Positions 44,881-54,320 of a DNA stretch of 64,000 nucleotides are shown piece by piece (positions within the stretch are counted from its first letter, which is position 1; each line of letters opens with the position of its first letter). The notes beneath the pieces are model-generated. The model did not search any database, was not told where the DNA came from, and saw only the letters and a list, made by a program, of their open reading frames with translations. The DNA lies in NCBI GenBank assembly GCA_903832055.1, contig CAILAC010000013.1, positions 248,001 through 312,000 of the forward strand. Direction: 5' to 3'. Origin of the DNA: an uncultured Acidobacteriota bacterium (lineage in GTDB: Bacteria > Acidobacteriota > Terriglobia > Terriglobales > Acidobacteriaceae). A program made the translations under genes and the position numbers.

Positions 44881-45989
44881 TTGCACTGCGACCCAGTCTT
44901 GCCCTCCTCATCCCGACACTTGACCAGATTGGCGGTGCCGAGCGTCAGGTTCTCCTCCTCGCCCAATCGCTGGCAAAACTCGGTTGGCATGTCACCGTAA
45001 TCACCCTCTCTGGCACTGCGAATGCTGAAACTGCCCAATTAACGCACCTCGGGATCGACTACTTTTCCCTGGAAATGCGACGTGCCTGGGTTGATCCTCA
45101 GGGCTGGCGGCGTTACATTGCCTGGCATCGACAAAATCAGCCTGCAATCATCCACGCTCATCTGCCCCACGCCACGTGGTTTGCACGCTGCGTTCGACCG
45201 TTTGCCCCCGTCCGCGTCGTAATCGACACCATTCATACCAGTAACACTGGCACCCTGGCCCGCAAGCTCCTCTACCGGTTAACTCGGCCCCTTACCACTC
45301 ACGTCACATGCGTCAGCGATGCCGTCGCCCAGACCACGCTCGCAGCAAAAATGGCGAATCAGAACAAACTGTCTGTTCTTCCAAACGGAGTTCCCCTCCC
45401 GAAGTTGTCTGATGAAAGAAAGCAGCAGAGAAGTTTCCATTGGGTTGCGATCGGCCGACTCTCCCCAGTCAAGGATTATCCAACCCTCCTGCAAGCCTTT
45501 GCGCTGCTGCCGCAGGGTGCTTCACTCACCATAGCCGGCACCGGTCCCGAAGAAGCCACTCTGCGCAAGTTAGCCGCCACGCTCGACATTGCCGCCCGCG
45601 TACACTTTGCCGGCTTCCAGCCCAATATTCAGCCTCTGCTTCAATCCGCAGACGCCTTTGTCCTGAGCTCGCGATGGGAAGGACTCCCCATCAGCGTCCT
45701 TGAAGCCTCGGCAGCCAGCCTTCCCGTCGTCGCCACCGACGGCGCGGGTACCGGCGAGGCTCTCATCTCTGAGCAGACGGGCTTGCTCGTCCCTGTAGGC
45801 AACCCAGAAGCACTGGCCAGCGCCATGGTCAAAATCATGGAACTACCCACAGCAGAGAGCCAAAAAATGGGCAGCAATGGTCGGCGGTTCATCGAAGAGA
45901 ATTTCAGCCTTCCGGCTGTCACCGCACGGTGGGAATCACTCTACCTGCGTCTTCTTGCCACCCATTCTGACCCAGCCGCATTCGGCTAG
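44877..45989 (+). CDS. Glycosyltransferase family 4
   Basis: A 370-residue GT4 protein starting LALLIPTLDQIGGAERQVLLLA. Its donor domain has HWVAIGRLSPVKDYPTLL, SLTIAGTGPEEATL and SSRWEGLPISVLEASAASLPVV. It is translationally coupled to the previous GT4 gene. The deacetylase-like gene on the other strand ends 15 bases away. Confidence 0.9.
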   Translation: MIALRPSLALLIPTLDQIGGAERQVLLLAQSLAKLGWHVTVITLSGTANAETAQLTHLGIDYFSLEMRRAWVDPQGWRRYIAWHRQNQPAIIHAHLPHATWFARCVRPFAPVRVVIDTIHTSNTGTLARKLLYRLTRPLTTHVTCVSDAVAQTTLAAKMANQNKLSVLPNGVPLPKLSDERKQQRSFHWVAIGRLSPVKDYPTLLQAFALLPQGASLTIAGTGPEEATLRKLAATLDIAARVHFAGFQPNIQPLLQSADAFVLSSRWEGLPISVLEASAASLPVVATDGAGTGEALISEQTGLLVPVGNPEALASAMVKIMELPTAESQKMGSNGRRFIEENFSLPAVTARWESLYLRLLATHSDPAAFG

Positions 45990-46004
45990 GCAGCGCGCAA
46001 TGTG

Positions 46005-46766
46005 TCAGCGCATCACACTTCGCCGCCATCGGTCAAAGCCAATCTTCCCCATCAACCTCGCGTGAAACCATCGGTCACTGGCCGTCCGTTCCCGCTCTGG
46101 CCATTCCGCCAGTACCTGTTGCACCGAGGTAAACTGCCCTGCAAACCGTTCAAGAAACCTGGCCAATTCCTTCACCGAAACGTCCGTTGCCGTATTCGCG
46201 TGTAGACAAATCGTCCATACTCCCTCCTTCTTCTCGCGTGGCCCCCAAAGCTGCTGCGGAATCCACGTCACCCCTCCGTCCAGGAACGGTTGCCGCGCAA
46301 ATCCATCTGAAACCAGGCCAAGCCCCTCTTCGCGCAGCACCTCCAGCGTCACCCGGTCAAATCCATGCCGTGGAGCAACCCAGATTCGCGGCTCCAATCC
46401 ATGCCCTAGCAGCGCCACCATGCCTGACCGAATCCACTCCTGCTGCAACCCCTTCTGCACTCCGGCAAATTCCGTCTGATCATGCAGTGGAATCAGTCCC
46501 CTCCCCCATGCTGCACACACGTGCCTGTAGCCATGCAGCCCAATCGTCGCCCCCAGCTCCTGCCAATCCCGCATCTCGTGCCAGAACCCCGCGTGCGGCG
46601 CATCGACTATCAGGTCGGGGTCTTGATTGGCTGGCACAATCGCCAGAATCGGTTTCACATCGAACCGCAGCAGCAGCGGCACAAACCGCTCCCATCCCGC
46701 CCGACTCATCGTTGGGCACAGATCATCAAACCGGAGCAGATACTGGGCTTTAGCAGGAGATGTCAC
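46005..46766 (-). CDS. Polysaccharide deacetylase-like protein (DUF2334 type)
   Basis: A 253-residue NodB/CE4-like barrel protein. It begins LRFDDLCPTMS, which supplies the first metal-site Asp pair, then GLHGYRHVC gives the His pair, and VAPRHGFDRVTL follows. These resemble the DUF2334/polysaccharide deacetylase layout but lack some canonical NodB motifs, so the substrate and even activity are uncertain. The GTG start overlaps the flippase stop (GTGA), so it is the last gene of the minus-strand polysaccharide operon. Confidence 0.7.
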   Translation of the reverse strand: MTSPAKAQYLLRFDDLCPTMSRAGWERFVPLLLRFDVKPILAIVPANQDPDLIVDAPHAGFWHEMRDWQELGATIGLHGYRHVCAAWGRGLIPLHDQTEFAGVQKGLQQEWIRSGMVALLGHGLEPRIWVAPRHGFDRVTLEVLREEGLGLVSDGFARQPFLDGGVTWIPQQLWGPREKKEGVWTICLHANTATDVSVKELARFLERFAGQFTSVQQVLAEWPERERTASDRWFHARLMGKIGFDRWRRSVMR

Positions 46767-48151
46767 CCGGCCACCTCTTCCAGCTTCCCCTCAGGCGGCA
46801 GCAGCTTATAGGTCCAAAAACAAAGAAACACAAATGTACTCACAGTCCACATTGATGTTGCCAGCGCAATCCCCGCCACCCCAAACCAGCGCATGAAGGC
46901 CAGATTCAGCACTACGTCCAGCACCAGGTTGATCACCCCGCAGTACAAAATCAGCTTCGTCCGACGAATCGCCACGAGGTAGCGGTAAAACACCCGGCTC
47001 ACAATGAAGAACGGCAACTGAATCGCATACATAGCCTGCACGGGAGCAACCGCAGCGGTATCCGCAACACCAAACGCCCCATGCTGAAATGTCAGCCGGA
47101 TGAGTAGATGCGACCCACAAATCATCGCCAGCGCCACCGGCACGGAAATCAGGGCTGTAATTCGCACATACGTATTCACCGTATGCCTGCAACCGCCCCA
47201 GTTCCTTTCAGCAACCATCTGCGAAAAATACGGAGTCACTGCTGTAGCAATCGCTCCGGCCAGCAGATTGAGCACCACGCCGACAAACCGGTTCGCGTAT
47301 ACCAGCGTTGCTACGCTTCCGGTGGGCAGGGAGGCCGCCATTCCCTGATCCACGAGCAAACCGCTTGAAGCCACCAGACCCGACAAGAGTATCGGCCCGT
47401 ACTGCCCCGCCACCTCGAGAATTGCCGGCCTGTTCACAGGGTCCGCACCATGCCAGCGCAGGTCAAACCGGTACCCATGCGTCTGCATCATCCACACCAT
47501 CAGCCCAGCGTGGATCAAGGCTCCCGCGACATTCGCGTACACCAGCGACCAAACCCCAAAATGCCCTGTCAGCAACCACGAGCCCAAAATGATAGCCAAT
47601 GGCGTCGCCATAGGAGCCAACGCCGGCAACGCGAACCGCTCAAAAGTATTCAAGACAGCCGTACAGTTTGAAGCCACGCCGGCAATCAGCACCACGGGGA
47701 GCAGTCCGTAAAACAACTGCTCAGTCAACAGAAGTTTGTCGGCCGAAAAATGACCCGCCACCAGAGGAAAGAAAAATCGCGCCAGCGCTGCCATCACCAG
47801 CGAGGCCCCCGCCAGCAGCACACACGTCCACACCATGGCGCTTGAAAGCAGTTCCTGCGCGCGTGCAATACCGGCCTGTGCTCTTACCCTGACCAGGGTG
47901 GGAATCAGAGCCTGATTCATCGACTCCGAAAACAGATTCACCAGCAGTCCCGGCACCAGAAACGCAATCAGAAATGCGTCCATTGCATCGGAACGGCCAA
48001 AGGCCCCGGCGACGACAAACTCCTTGACCGTTGCCACTACCTTCACCAATGCCCCGCCAATCGTGACGATCACCGCCGCACGAAAGATTCGCCGGTTCAC
48101 GCTCAGCCCCGGCGCGTTCTCTTCAGGCGAAAGTGTTGGAGGAGAAGTCAA
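46763..48151 (-). CDS. MurJ/Wzx-type lipid-linked glycan flippase
   Basis: A 462-residue inner-membrane protein with about 12-14 helices. The N-terminal VVATVKEFVVAGAFGRSDAMDAFLIAFLVPGLLVN segment is the MurJ/MviN signature. In the context of an exopolysaccharide cluster it probably flips the lipid-linked repeat unit instead of lipid II. The start used is a TTG 4 bases after the O-antigen ligase-like stop. The GTGA overlap with the deacetylase-like gene indicates coupling. Confidence 0.85.
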   Translation of the reverse strand: MTSPPTLSPEENAPGLSVNRRIFRAAVIVTIGGALVKVVATVKEFVVAGAFGRSDAMDAFLIAFLVPGLLVNLFSESMNQALIPTLVRVRAQAGIARAQELLSSAMVWTCVLLAGASLVMAALARFFFPLVAGHFSADKLLLTEQLFYGLLPVVLIAGVASNCTAVLNTFERFALPALAPMATPLAIILGSWLLTGHFGVWSLVYANVAGALIHAGLMVWMMQTHGYRFDLRWHGADPVNRPAILEVAGQYGPILLSGLVASSGLLVDQGMAASLPTGSVATLVYANRFVGVVLNLLAGAIATAVTPYFSQMVAERNWGGCRHTVNTYVRITALISVPVALAMICGSHLLIRLTFQHGAFGVADTAAVAPVQAMYAIQLPFFIVSRVFYRYLVAIRRTKLILYCGVINLVLDVVLNLAFMRWFGVAGIALATSMWTVSTFVFLCFWTYKLLPPEGKLEEVAG

Positions 48152-48155
48152 ATAG

Positions 48156-49406
48156 TCAAAAGTCCGTTTGTGGCAGAGATGCTGTCGCCAGTCTATCCGT
48201 TCCTGTCTCCAAATTCCGGTTCTCCCACAGGCGGATATTCGTCCGCGAAAGAAGCCCCTCGGGGACCTGCCCCTCGACTAAGGCTATGATCGCAAAAAGC
48301 AGCCACGTCGTCCGGTTCTCCTCCACAGAACCCACCATTGAAGTCACTGCTCCCACCGCGAGCACTGTTCCCAGGGCAATTCGGATGAGCCCGCTTGTAC
48401 GCGCCACCGCGAGTGCCGCAGCTGTCAAAATCGCGGCAAACAGCGCCATCCCAGCCAACCCCCCTGTCACCAGAACCGCCATCACGGTATTGTGCGCAGT
48501 ATCGCCCTCTGAGAGATGTGCTGCGGTCGTAAACGTTCCTGCTCCCCAACCCCACCACGGGGCCTGCCTGAATGCCTGCCATCCCGCAATCCAGATGTTC
48601 AGACGGTCATTCAGATCGCCGGCACTCAGCTGCTCAGGGATAGTCCCCAACCGCTCCAGCGTTTCAACAGGCACCAGCAAAGCTACCAGAATCGCAGCCA
48701 ATAGCAGGCCTGCCAGCACAGCCAGCGCCGCCCTTCTGCGCCAAACGAGCAATAACCCTCCGGAACCCACCATTGCCACCAATGCTGCAGCAGACCCACC
48801 CCGCGAAGCAGTGACCAGCACCGCCATCAGCCCAACCGGCAGATAGGCCAGCGCCAGCGCTCGCACCCACCATCGACCCTCTGACGCAAACAGCAAGGCA
48901 GCGAGGGGAAAGCCAAAATCCAAAAAACGCGCCACATCATTCGGATCCTGCCCTTCAGCAACGAACCGGATCTGCTCGGCTGCACTTTCGGTTCCTGCAC
49001 CAAATCTCGCCAGATCAATCAGCGTCAGCGCCGCAAGCACCCAGCAGCCTGCCGTGAATGCCATCATCAGCCAACGGACCTCAAAGTGGGTCTCAACCAC
49101 TTCCCACGACAACCAAACCACCATCATTACCTGGAAATAGGCTCGCATCTTCCCGAGGGTCGCCTCTGAATCCACGGTCCACATCCAGCTGCACGCGAAG
49201 TATAAGAACAGACCCAGCACCAACCACTGCATGACGCCCAAGCAACGCACTCGACCCCGCCCGAGCACCAGCAGGACCACCGCCCCGAGAAGCGCAATCC
49301 CGACAATCCGGGCCACGTTCCCAAAAGGTTCGCCTAGATCCAGCGAATATTCCCAGGGGGCAGCAAAGGTGTACAGAACCAGCAACCCGAATGCTATCCG
49401 CTGCAC
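48156..49406 (-). CDS. O-antigen ligase/polymerase family protein (Wzy/WaaL type)
   Basis: A 416-residue inner-membrane protein with 10-12 helices. The large periplasmic loop carries LNDRLNIWIAGWQAFRQAPWWGWGAGTFTTA, followed by GDTAHNTVMAVLVTGGLAG, the pattern of the Wzy_C/O-antigen ligase domain. It would polymerise repeat units or transfer the polymer to an acceptor. A longer frame starts at 49427; GGAGGAG 5 bases before the GTG at 49406 favours the shorter one. The 34-base gap to the export gene shows the same operon. Confidence 0.87.
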   Translation of the reverse strand: MQRIAFGLLVLYTFAAPWEYSLDLGEPFGNVARIVGIALLGAVVLLVLGRGRVRCLGVMQWLVLGLFLYFACSWMWTVDSEATLGKMRAYFQVMMVVWLSWEVVETHFEVRWLMMAFTAGCWVLAALTLIDLARFGAGTESAAEQIRFVAEGQDPNDVARFLDFGFPLAALLFASEGRWWVRALALAYLPVGLMAVLVTASRGGSAAALVAMVGSGGLLLVWRRRAALAVLAGLLLAAILVALLVPVETLERLGTIPEQLSAGDLNDRLNIWIAGWQAFRQAPWWGWGAGTFTTAAHLSEGDTAHNTVMAVLVTGGLAGMALFAAILTAAALAVARTSGLIRIALGTVLAVGAVTSMVGSVEENRTTWLLFAIIALVEGQVPEGLLSRTNIRLWENRNLETGTDRLATASLPQTDF

Positions 49407-49440
49407 AATGACTCCTCCACCCACCACAAATTACTCATCA

Positions 49441-52017
49441 CTAAAATCTCTGCGAATAAACCAATCCGGCGTAAATGCTTACACCGACCGCCGACTGTAT
49501 GGCCGACTCCAGCGTCTTACTCAGCAGGGTTTTTGCGGTAGAATCCGGCACAAACAAGATGTCCCGGTCGCGAACCGCCATATCCGGGTCCTGCCCCCGA
49601 ATCATCCGCTTCAAATTCAGCGTCGTCAGCGTCCTTCCCCCCTGCTGATCGCGAATCAGAATAGCCTTGCCCACTGCCGCGTTCGGCGTTGAACCCCACG
49701 CCAGCGAAAGTGCCTGCACAATGGTCAGCCCCTGTACGGGGTCGACAGCGAAGCCTCCCGGCCGGACAACATCCCCGATCACATACACCAGCCCGGCCCG
49801 ACTCACCTGCACGGTATCCCCAGGCGCAAGTTCGGGATTGTGTTCCACCTTCGTGTCGGTCCCGGTCGGATCTAATATGAACGCCTGAGGCACCACCCTC
49901 TGTGGCTTTCCAATCCCACTGCTCGCGGGGTCGTCCCGGTGTGCGACCGTCACCAGCCGACCCGCATTTGCCGAGAGTCCACTCGCTGCTGAAAGCAGAT
50001 CCAGCAGCCGGTGATGCACCGTATACGCATATACCCCCGGCCGCAAAACCTCGCCCAGCACCGTCACATCCTGCCCAACCGCGCTCGTCACCAGCACTGT
50101 TACCTGCGGATGTAGAAGCAAGCCTCCCGCCAGCAAAGCCTTTTCCACCGCATGCGCGGCTTCCGGCTCGCTCATTCCCAGCAGCTTGACCTGACCAACC
50201 AGCGGCAGCGCCACCGAGCCATCGGCCGCCACGCGCACCGCCGATCGAAACTCCGGTAGATGAAACTCGCTCACCTCCAGAAAGTCTCCAACCGCAATCG
50301 GCATTGCCATGGACGGCCCAATTGTTGCGAGGGTGCCTCGTGTTGCGGCCCCAGGATCCTCCTGATACGTTGCGACCTGCCCCGTCGCATTCCAGACAGG
50401 TGGCGCATCTTTCGCATTCGGTGTGTTCACGACTGCTGGCGTCTGCGGCAGCCGCACCACTCCACTCGGCAAACCCTGTGTATTGGGCGTCGGCGCCTGG
50501 GCCAGCGCATGCCCATGTACAACTAAAACCAACAGCAGAATCACCGCTGCGACTCCTCGAGCGGGCTTCAGCGAATCCAAAAGCAAAGCGCCGCCTGCAG
50601 CCAGCCATGCCCCTGCAAATGCTGTAATTGCCATATATAACGGCAAGTCCGGGGCGACCGGATTCACTGGCTGCCGCGCCTTATCCACCACATTGATACT
50701 CGCGGCCCTTACCCCAGCCGACAGCCGCGCATCCTCAATCCGCCGTGTCAGCCGCGAAACAAGTTCCCGGCCCGACTCAACCTCCCCATGCAGCACGGAG
50801 TACTGCATGGTTGCGTCGTTCTGCCGCAGCCCTTCGTCCATCCGCGCATCCAGCTCTTTCTGCAATAGCATTTCCCGCTCTGCGGCGGCCTTCCACGTCC
50901 GCTCAAAAGCTTCCAGCAGCTTCTCATCCTCCGCTGAAATCTGCTGCTGCAGGTCAACCTGTGCCCGCTCCAGTTCCACAACCCTTGGATAGTTTGGCCC
51001 ATGCTCCGCTTTCAACTGAGCAAGCTCCACACCCACCTCACTCACATGCACCCGCAACTGCTGAACCATCGTCGCGCCCCCCGGCCCCAACTCCGCTTGC
51101 AGTTCAGGATTGGCTGCCAGCACCAACTCTGGATTCCCCTGCTGTGCCTCTTTGTACAACGCCTCCCTCAGTATCCGGTCGCCGCTCGCCGCCGCCAATT
51201 GCCGCCCAGCCTCATCCACACGAAAGATGGTCGGATCATGCAACGTCTCAACCGGCTGCCCGCCCGGTACCGTCTGCTGCTGGCTCATGAAGTTGTGCTC
51301 TCGCTCAAATATCGCCAGCCGCTTCTCTTTCGCCTCGACGGCGGCTGTCATTGCCCCCAGTTGACCTTCCAGCCAGCCTGAAGCTTCGTGCGTCGCATCC
51401 CTGCGGCTCTCCGCCTCTTCGGCTATGTATCCGGCCACGACCGCATTTGCAACCGCCGCGGCCTGAGCCGCATCCTTGCTCCTGTACCGGACCTCGATGA
51501 GCAGTGTTCGCGGCAATGCGCGTACTTTCAGGCGTTTCGCAAATGTTTCCAGCAAGTAACTCTGCGCCTCGGGCGCAGGCTTCAGGGGATCGAAACCCCG
51601 AAATCTCTCCAGAAAATTCCGGCTGAACGACGCTGACTCATACAGCCTCAACCCGGTAATCACACGCCACGCCAGTTGCTCGCTACGCAGTTCGTTTACC
51701 AGAGTCTCCAGTTGCAAAGGGGTGCTCAGGATTGAAGCAGGAGCCATGGCCTCCGCCGCATCCACCGTCAGCGAAGACGACGACTGCATCCGCAGCGCCA
51801 CCCGTGCTGCCGCCTCATATTGGTTAGGAGCAATCAGGCAGTACAGCAAACACAGCAGCAGCAGCCCGCCGAGAGTCGACAGAACGAAATTTCGCCTGCG
51901 CCGCAAAAGTTTGCCCATCTCCCGAAAGGAGATCGACCCCTGCTGCACCCGCTCAGAACCAGGAAAGGAAGTTTCAGCCACGCAGCGCACCCTCATCACT
52001 GGAAAATAATCCAGCAA
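49441..52017 (-). CDS. Fusion of Wzz-type chain-length regulator and Wza-type polysaccharide export protein
   Basis: An 858-residue protein. Residues 44-63 are a first membrane helix, then a periplasmic Wzz/GNVR-type region with long coiled coil (about 230-430), PVNPVAPDLPLYM and a second helix (about 457-482). Next comes a hydrophobic run (VAAVILLLVLVVHGHALAQA, about 488-508) that looks exactly like a signal peptide with a cleavage site. After that comes a Wza-like export domain: GDFLEVSEFHLPEFRSAVRVAADGSVALPLVGQVKLLG, and SLBB-like repeats (VTVLGEVLRPGVYAY, VYVIGDVVRPGGFAV). These usually are separate genes in different membranes. No lipobox Cys follows the internal signal. No frameshift is evident. 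One or two proteins may result after cleavage. Confidence 0.85.
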   Translation of the reverse strand: MLDYFPVMRVRCVAETSFPGSERVQQGSISFREMGKLLRRRRNFVLSTLGGLLLLCLLYCLIAPNQYEAAARVALRMQSSSSLTVDAAEAMAPASILSTPLQLETLVNELRSEQLAWRVITGLRLYESASFSRNFLERFRGFDPLKPAPEAQSYLLETFAKRLKVRALPRTLLIEVRYRSKDAAQAAAVANAVVAGYIAEEAESRRDATHEASGWLEGQLGAMTAAVEAKEKRLAIFEREHNFMSQQQTVPGGQPVETLHDPTIFRVDEAGRQLAAASGDRILREALYKEAQQGNPELVLAANPELQAELGPGGATMVQQLRVHVSEVGVELAQLKAEHGPNYPRVVELERAQVDLQQQISAEDEKLLEAFERTWKAAAEREMLLQKELDARMDEGLRQNDATMQYSVLHGEVESGRELVSRLTRRIEDARLSAGVRAASINVVDKARQPVNPVAPDLPLYMAITAFAGAWLAAGGALLLDSLKPARGVAAVILLLVLVVHGHALAQAPTPNTQGLPSGVVRLPQTPAVVNTPNAKDAPPVWNATGQVATYQEDPGAATRGTLATIGPSMAMPIAVGDFLEVSEFHLPEFRSAVRVAADGSVALPLVGQVKLLGMSEPEAAHAVEKALLAGGLLLHPQVTVLVTSAVGQDVTVLGEVLRPGVYAYTVHHRLLDLLSAASGLSANAGRLVTVAHRDDPASSGIGKPQRVVPQAFILDPTGTDTKVEHNPELAPGDTVQVSRAGLVYVIGDVVRPGGFAVDPVQGLTIVQALSLAWGSTPNAAVGKAILIRDQQGGRTLTTLNLKRMIRGQDPDMAVRDRDILFVPDSTAKTLLSKTLESAIQSAVGVSIYAGLVYSQRF

Positions 52018-52150
52018 GGAATCTCTGCGCAGATTAGGGAAAGTTAATGCAAGTGGTGCAAGGGAAACTAGTCAGAAGTCTCCCCCATTCCCACGGTTCC
52101 GTCAAATCAAATCTACTTCGCCAATCAATCCGCACGCGGATGTCGAGTCA

Positions 52151-53098
52151 CTAGCCACCAATCTCGATCTTCCGATACCACGCAACCGTCCGCTCCAGCC
52201 CGTCTCGAAAGCCTACCGAAGGCGCATATCCCAGCAGTTCCCCGGCCAGCGAAATATCTGCCAGAGAATGCTTGATGTCCCCAGCCCGCTCCGGCTCATA
52301 CTTCACTGGACCTGCATACCCGGTGATTCCCCGCAGCACTTCGACCACCTCATTCAGCGTGATCCGAACACCTGTCGCCACGTTCATGACCTTGCCGGCC
52401 ACCAGGCTGGCAGGCACTGAGGCCGCCAGCAGATTCCCCTCAACGGTGTTCTGAATAAATGTGAAATCCCGGCTCGTCTCGCCATCGCCATAGATCGTCG
52501 GCACTTCGCCCGCCAGCATCTTCCGGCAAAAGATCGCCAGCACCCCCGAATACTGGCTCGTGGGGTCCTGATAAGGGCCAAAAACGTTGAAGTAGCGCAA
52601 AGCCACCGTCTCCAGCCCGTAGACCTTATAAAACGACTGCATGTAATATTCGCCCGCCAGTTTCGCAACCGCATACGGCGAAATCGGATTCGGCAGCATC
52701 TCCTCATGCTTCGGTAGCGTCGGTGTATCTCCGTACGCCGATGAAGAAGCCGCATATACAACCCGCCGTACCCCCGCCTCCTTCGCCGCCCACAGCAGAT
52801 TCACCGTAGCATCCACGCAAGCCACATTGGAAGCAATCGGGTCCGTCACCGATCGAGGTACAGAGGGTAAGGCAGCCTGATGGAAAATCACCTCAACTCC
52901 CCCACAGGCTTCGTGGCAAACTGCAACATTTGCCAGGTCTCCCTCGATAAACTCCATGGCTTCCAACCCAATCAGGTTGGCGCGCTTGCCCGTTGAAAAA
53001 TTGTCGACCCCACGTACCGAATCCCCGCGAGCAATCAAAGCCGTAGCGATCGACCGCCCAATAAACCCAGCCACACCCGTCACCAGATACTTCGCCAC
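52151..53098 (-). CDS. NAD-dependent sugar-nucleotide epimerase/dehydratase
   Basis: A 315-residue short-chain-type Rossmann enzyme. It has the NAD motif TGVAGFIG, the catalytic Ser-Ser-Ser-AYGD region, the SPYAVAKLAGEYY Tyr-x3-Lys motif and the RYFNVFGPYQDP block. The closest look is the UDP-N-acetylglucosamine/UDP-glucose 4-epimerase group (WbpP/GalE). A GTG at 53098 has GGGAGA 6-7 bases upstream and gives the standard MAKYLVTGVAGF start; a frame up to 53140 is less likely. It supplies a sugar for the glycan made by this cluster. Confidence 0.88.
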   Translation of the reverse strand: MAKYLVTGVAGFIGRSIATALIARGDSVRGVDNFSTGKRANLIGLEAMEFIEGDLANVAVCHEACGGVEVIFHQAALPSVPRSVTDPIASNVACVDATVNLLWAAKEAGVRRVVYAASSSAYGDTPTLPKHEEMLPNPISPYAVAKLAGEYYMQSFYKVYGLETVALRYFNVFGPYQDPTSQYSGVLAIFCRKMLAGEVPTIYGDGETSRDFTFIQNTVEGNLLAASVPASLVAGKVMNVATGVRITLNEVVEVLRGITGYAGPVKYEPERAGDIKHSLADISLAGELLGYAPSVGFRDGLERTVAWYRKIEIGG

Positions 53099-53252
53099 AA
53101 TCCATCTCCCTGGAAACCACTCCCCAGAATACAACTCCAAGGTCTACTGCAACTTTCTTCCATAACGAGGCGCAGAACTCGCTTCTGTTCTGACCCTTCA
53201 ATCCTTGGCTCTCGTTCCCAGAGGAAAAGTGATGTTGCTTTGGACTTTGCCC

Positions 53253-54035
53253 TCACTTCAACGGAGCAATCTCGAGCCCCCGGTAATAAGTTTCAGCCCC
53301 CTCTGTCTGAAACAAAATCCTGCCCTTGGTCGCATTCAACTCCGTCCCCTCGTTCACCAGCTTTCCGTTGACGAAGTACCAGACGTGATCCCCCTTTGCC
53401 ACAAGCTCCAGCCTGTTCCACTCGCCTTTTGGCTTCTCCACCTCGCCCGTCGGGTCACGATAACCCGTCACATCCTTCCACACGCCGCCGCCAAACCGCT
53501 GCGACTTCACAAACCTGTTTGGCCCCGGTTTGTCCTCGCTGGTCACCGCCACGCCTTTCACCTTCAACGCTGCGCCCTTCACCAGCCAGATATCCCCCGT
53601 CCCACCTTCCTGTATCTGAAACTCAAACGCCCGCGGCCACACATCCTTCGGCACCTCCGTCAGCGGCTCATCAATGTGGAACAAAATCCCGCAATCCCGA
53701 GCCTTGCCTACCTTATCCAGATAAGTCTTCTCCCCCCACTTGAACTCCGCCCGCAGGTAGTAGTTCTCATACGATTTCTGCGTAACAATCCCCCCAAAAT
53801 CATTCCCCGAAACATGAATCACCCCATGCTCCACAGAAAACACGTGCTCAGGATCTTTATTCACCCCCTGCGCTTTCAGCAAAGTATCAAACCCCTTCAA
53901 ATCCTTCCCATCAAACAACCGCACCATCCTCCCATGCGCCGGAATCCCCGTAGCCGACTGCGCCCCAGCCCAACCACAAAGCGCCGCAAAAACCATCCCC
54001 ACCGCCATAACCCGCAAACCAATTCCCTGCTTCAT
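53253..54035 (-). CDS. Exported DUF1080 (3-keto-disaccharide hydrolase-like) protein
   Basis: A 260-residue protein with a clean signal peptide (MKQGIGLRVMAVGMVFAALCGWAGAQ) and a DUF1080 concanavalin-like domain. Diagnostic blocks are VRLFDGKDLKGFDT, the central DCGILFHIDEP, FEFQIQEGGTGDIW and EWNRLELVAKGDHVWYFVNGKLVNEG. Some DUF1080 proteins hydrolyse 3-keto-glycosides; others are carbohydrate-binding. It lies 154 bases upstream of the epimerase on the same strand and may be outside the operon. Confidence 0.83.
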   Translation of the reverse strand: MKQGIGLRVMAVGMVFAALCGWAGAQSATGIPAHGRMVRLFDGKDLKGFDTLLKAQGVNKDPEHVFSVEHGVIHVSGNDFGGIVTQKSYENYYLRAEFKWGEKTYLDKVGKARDCGILFHIDEPLTEVPKDVWPRAFEFQIQEGGTGDIWLVKGAALKVKGVAVTSEDKPGPNRFVKSQRFGGGVWKDVTGYRDPTGEVEKPKGEWNRLELVAKGDHVWYFVNGKLVNEGTELNATKGRILFQTEGAETYYRGLEIAPLK

Positions 54036-54320
54036 CCAAATCCCCCATTCCTATCAAAAATCAACAACCGCCAATTCTACCCACAAACTGGGTGCCCCAC
54101 ATCTCGCCTCTGAGATGTGGGACAAAATTCGTGCGAAGCGCGAACCCAACGATTCCAACAACCTCAACAGAACTCCAAACACCCCCGCGAATCCAAGCAC
54201 CCAAGCGCCAAAGGCGCAAACCATACCAGCCTGGGCCATCGGCCCAGGTAAAGTAGCCAAACGAGAATCAAGGGCTGAAAGCCCGAACCACCGTCTACTG
54301 AAATGCCCTAAACTTCCTAT
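54036..54320. repeat. Repeat-rich spacer with four palindromic units
   Basis: No gene is supported. Four hairpins lie in a row: GGGTGCCCCACATCTC-gcctct-GAGATGTGGG (10-pair stem, 54096-54121), GCGCC-AAA-GGCGC (54205-54217), CCTGGGCC-ATC-GGCCCAGG (54230-54248) and GGGCT-GAA-AGCCC (54272-54284). The first belongs with the units at 8986 and 60730. Tandem short palindromes of this kind look like REP/BIME elements. I see no IS or transposase next to them. Confidence 0.65.

Noticed and set aside
49517-50608. A minus-strand frame of 363 residues inside the Wzz-Wza gene
   Set aside because: It is an alternative frame of the same strand rich in Gly/Arg/Ser with no domain. It could have hinted at a frameshift, but the 858-residue frame covers both domains without break.
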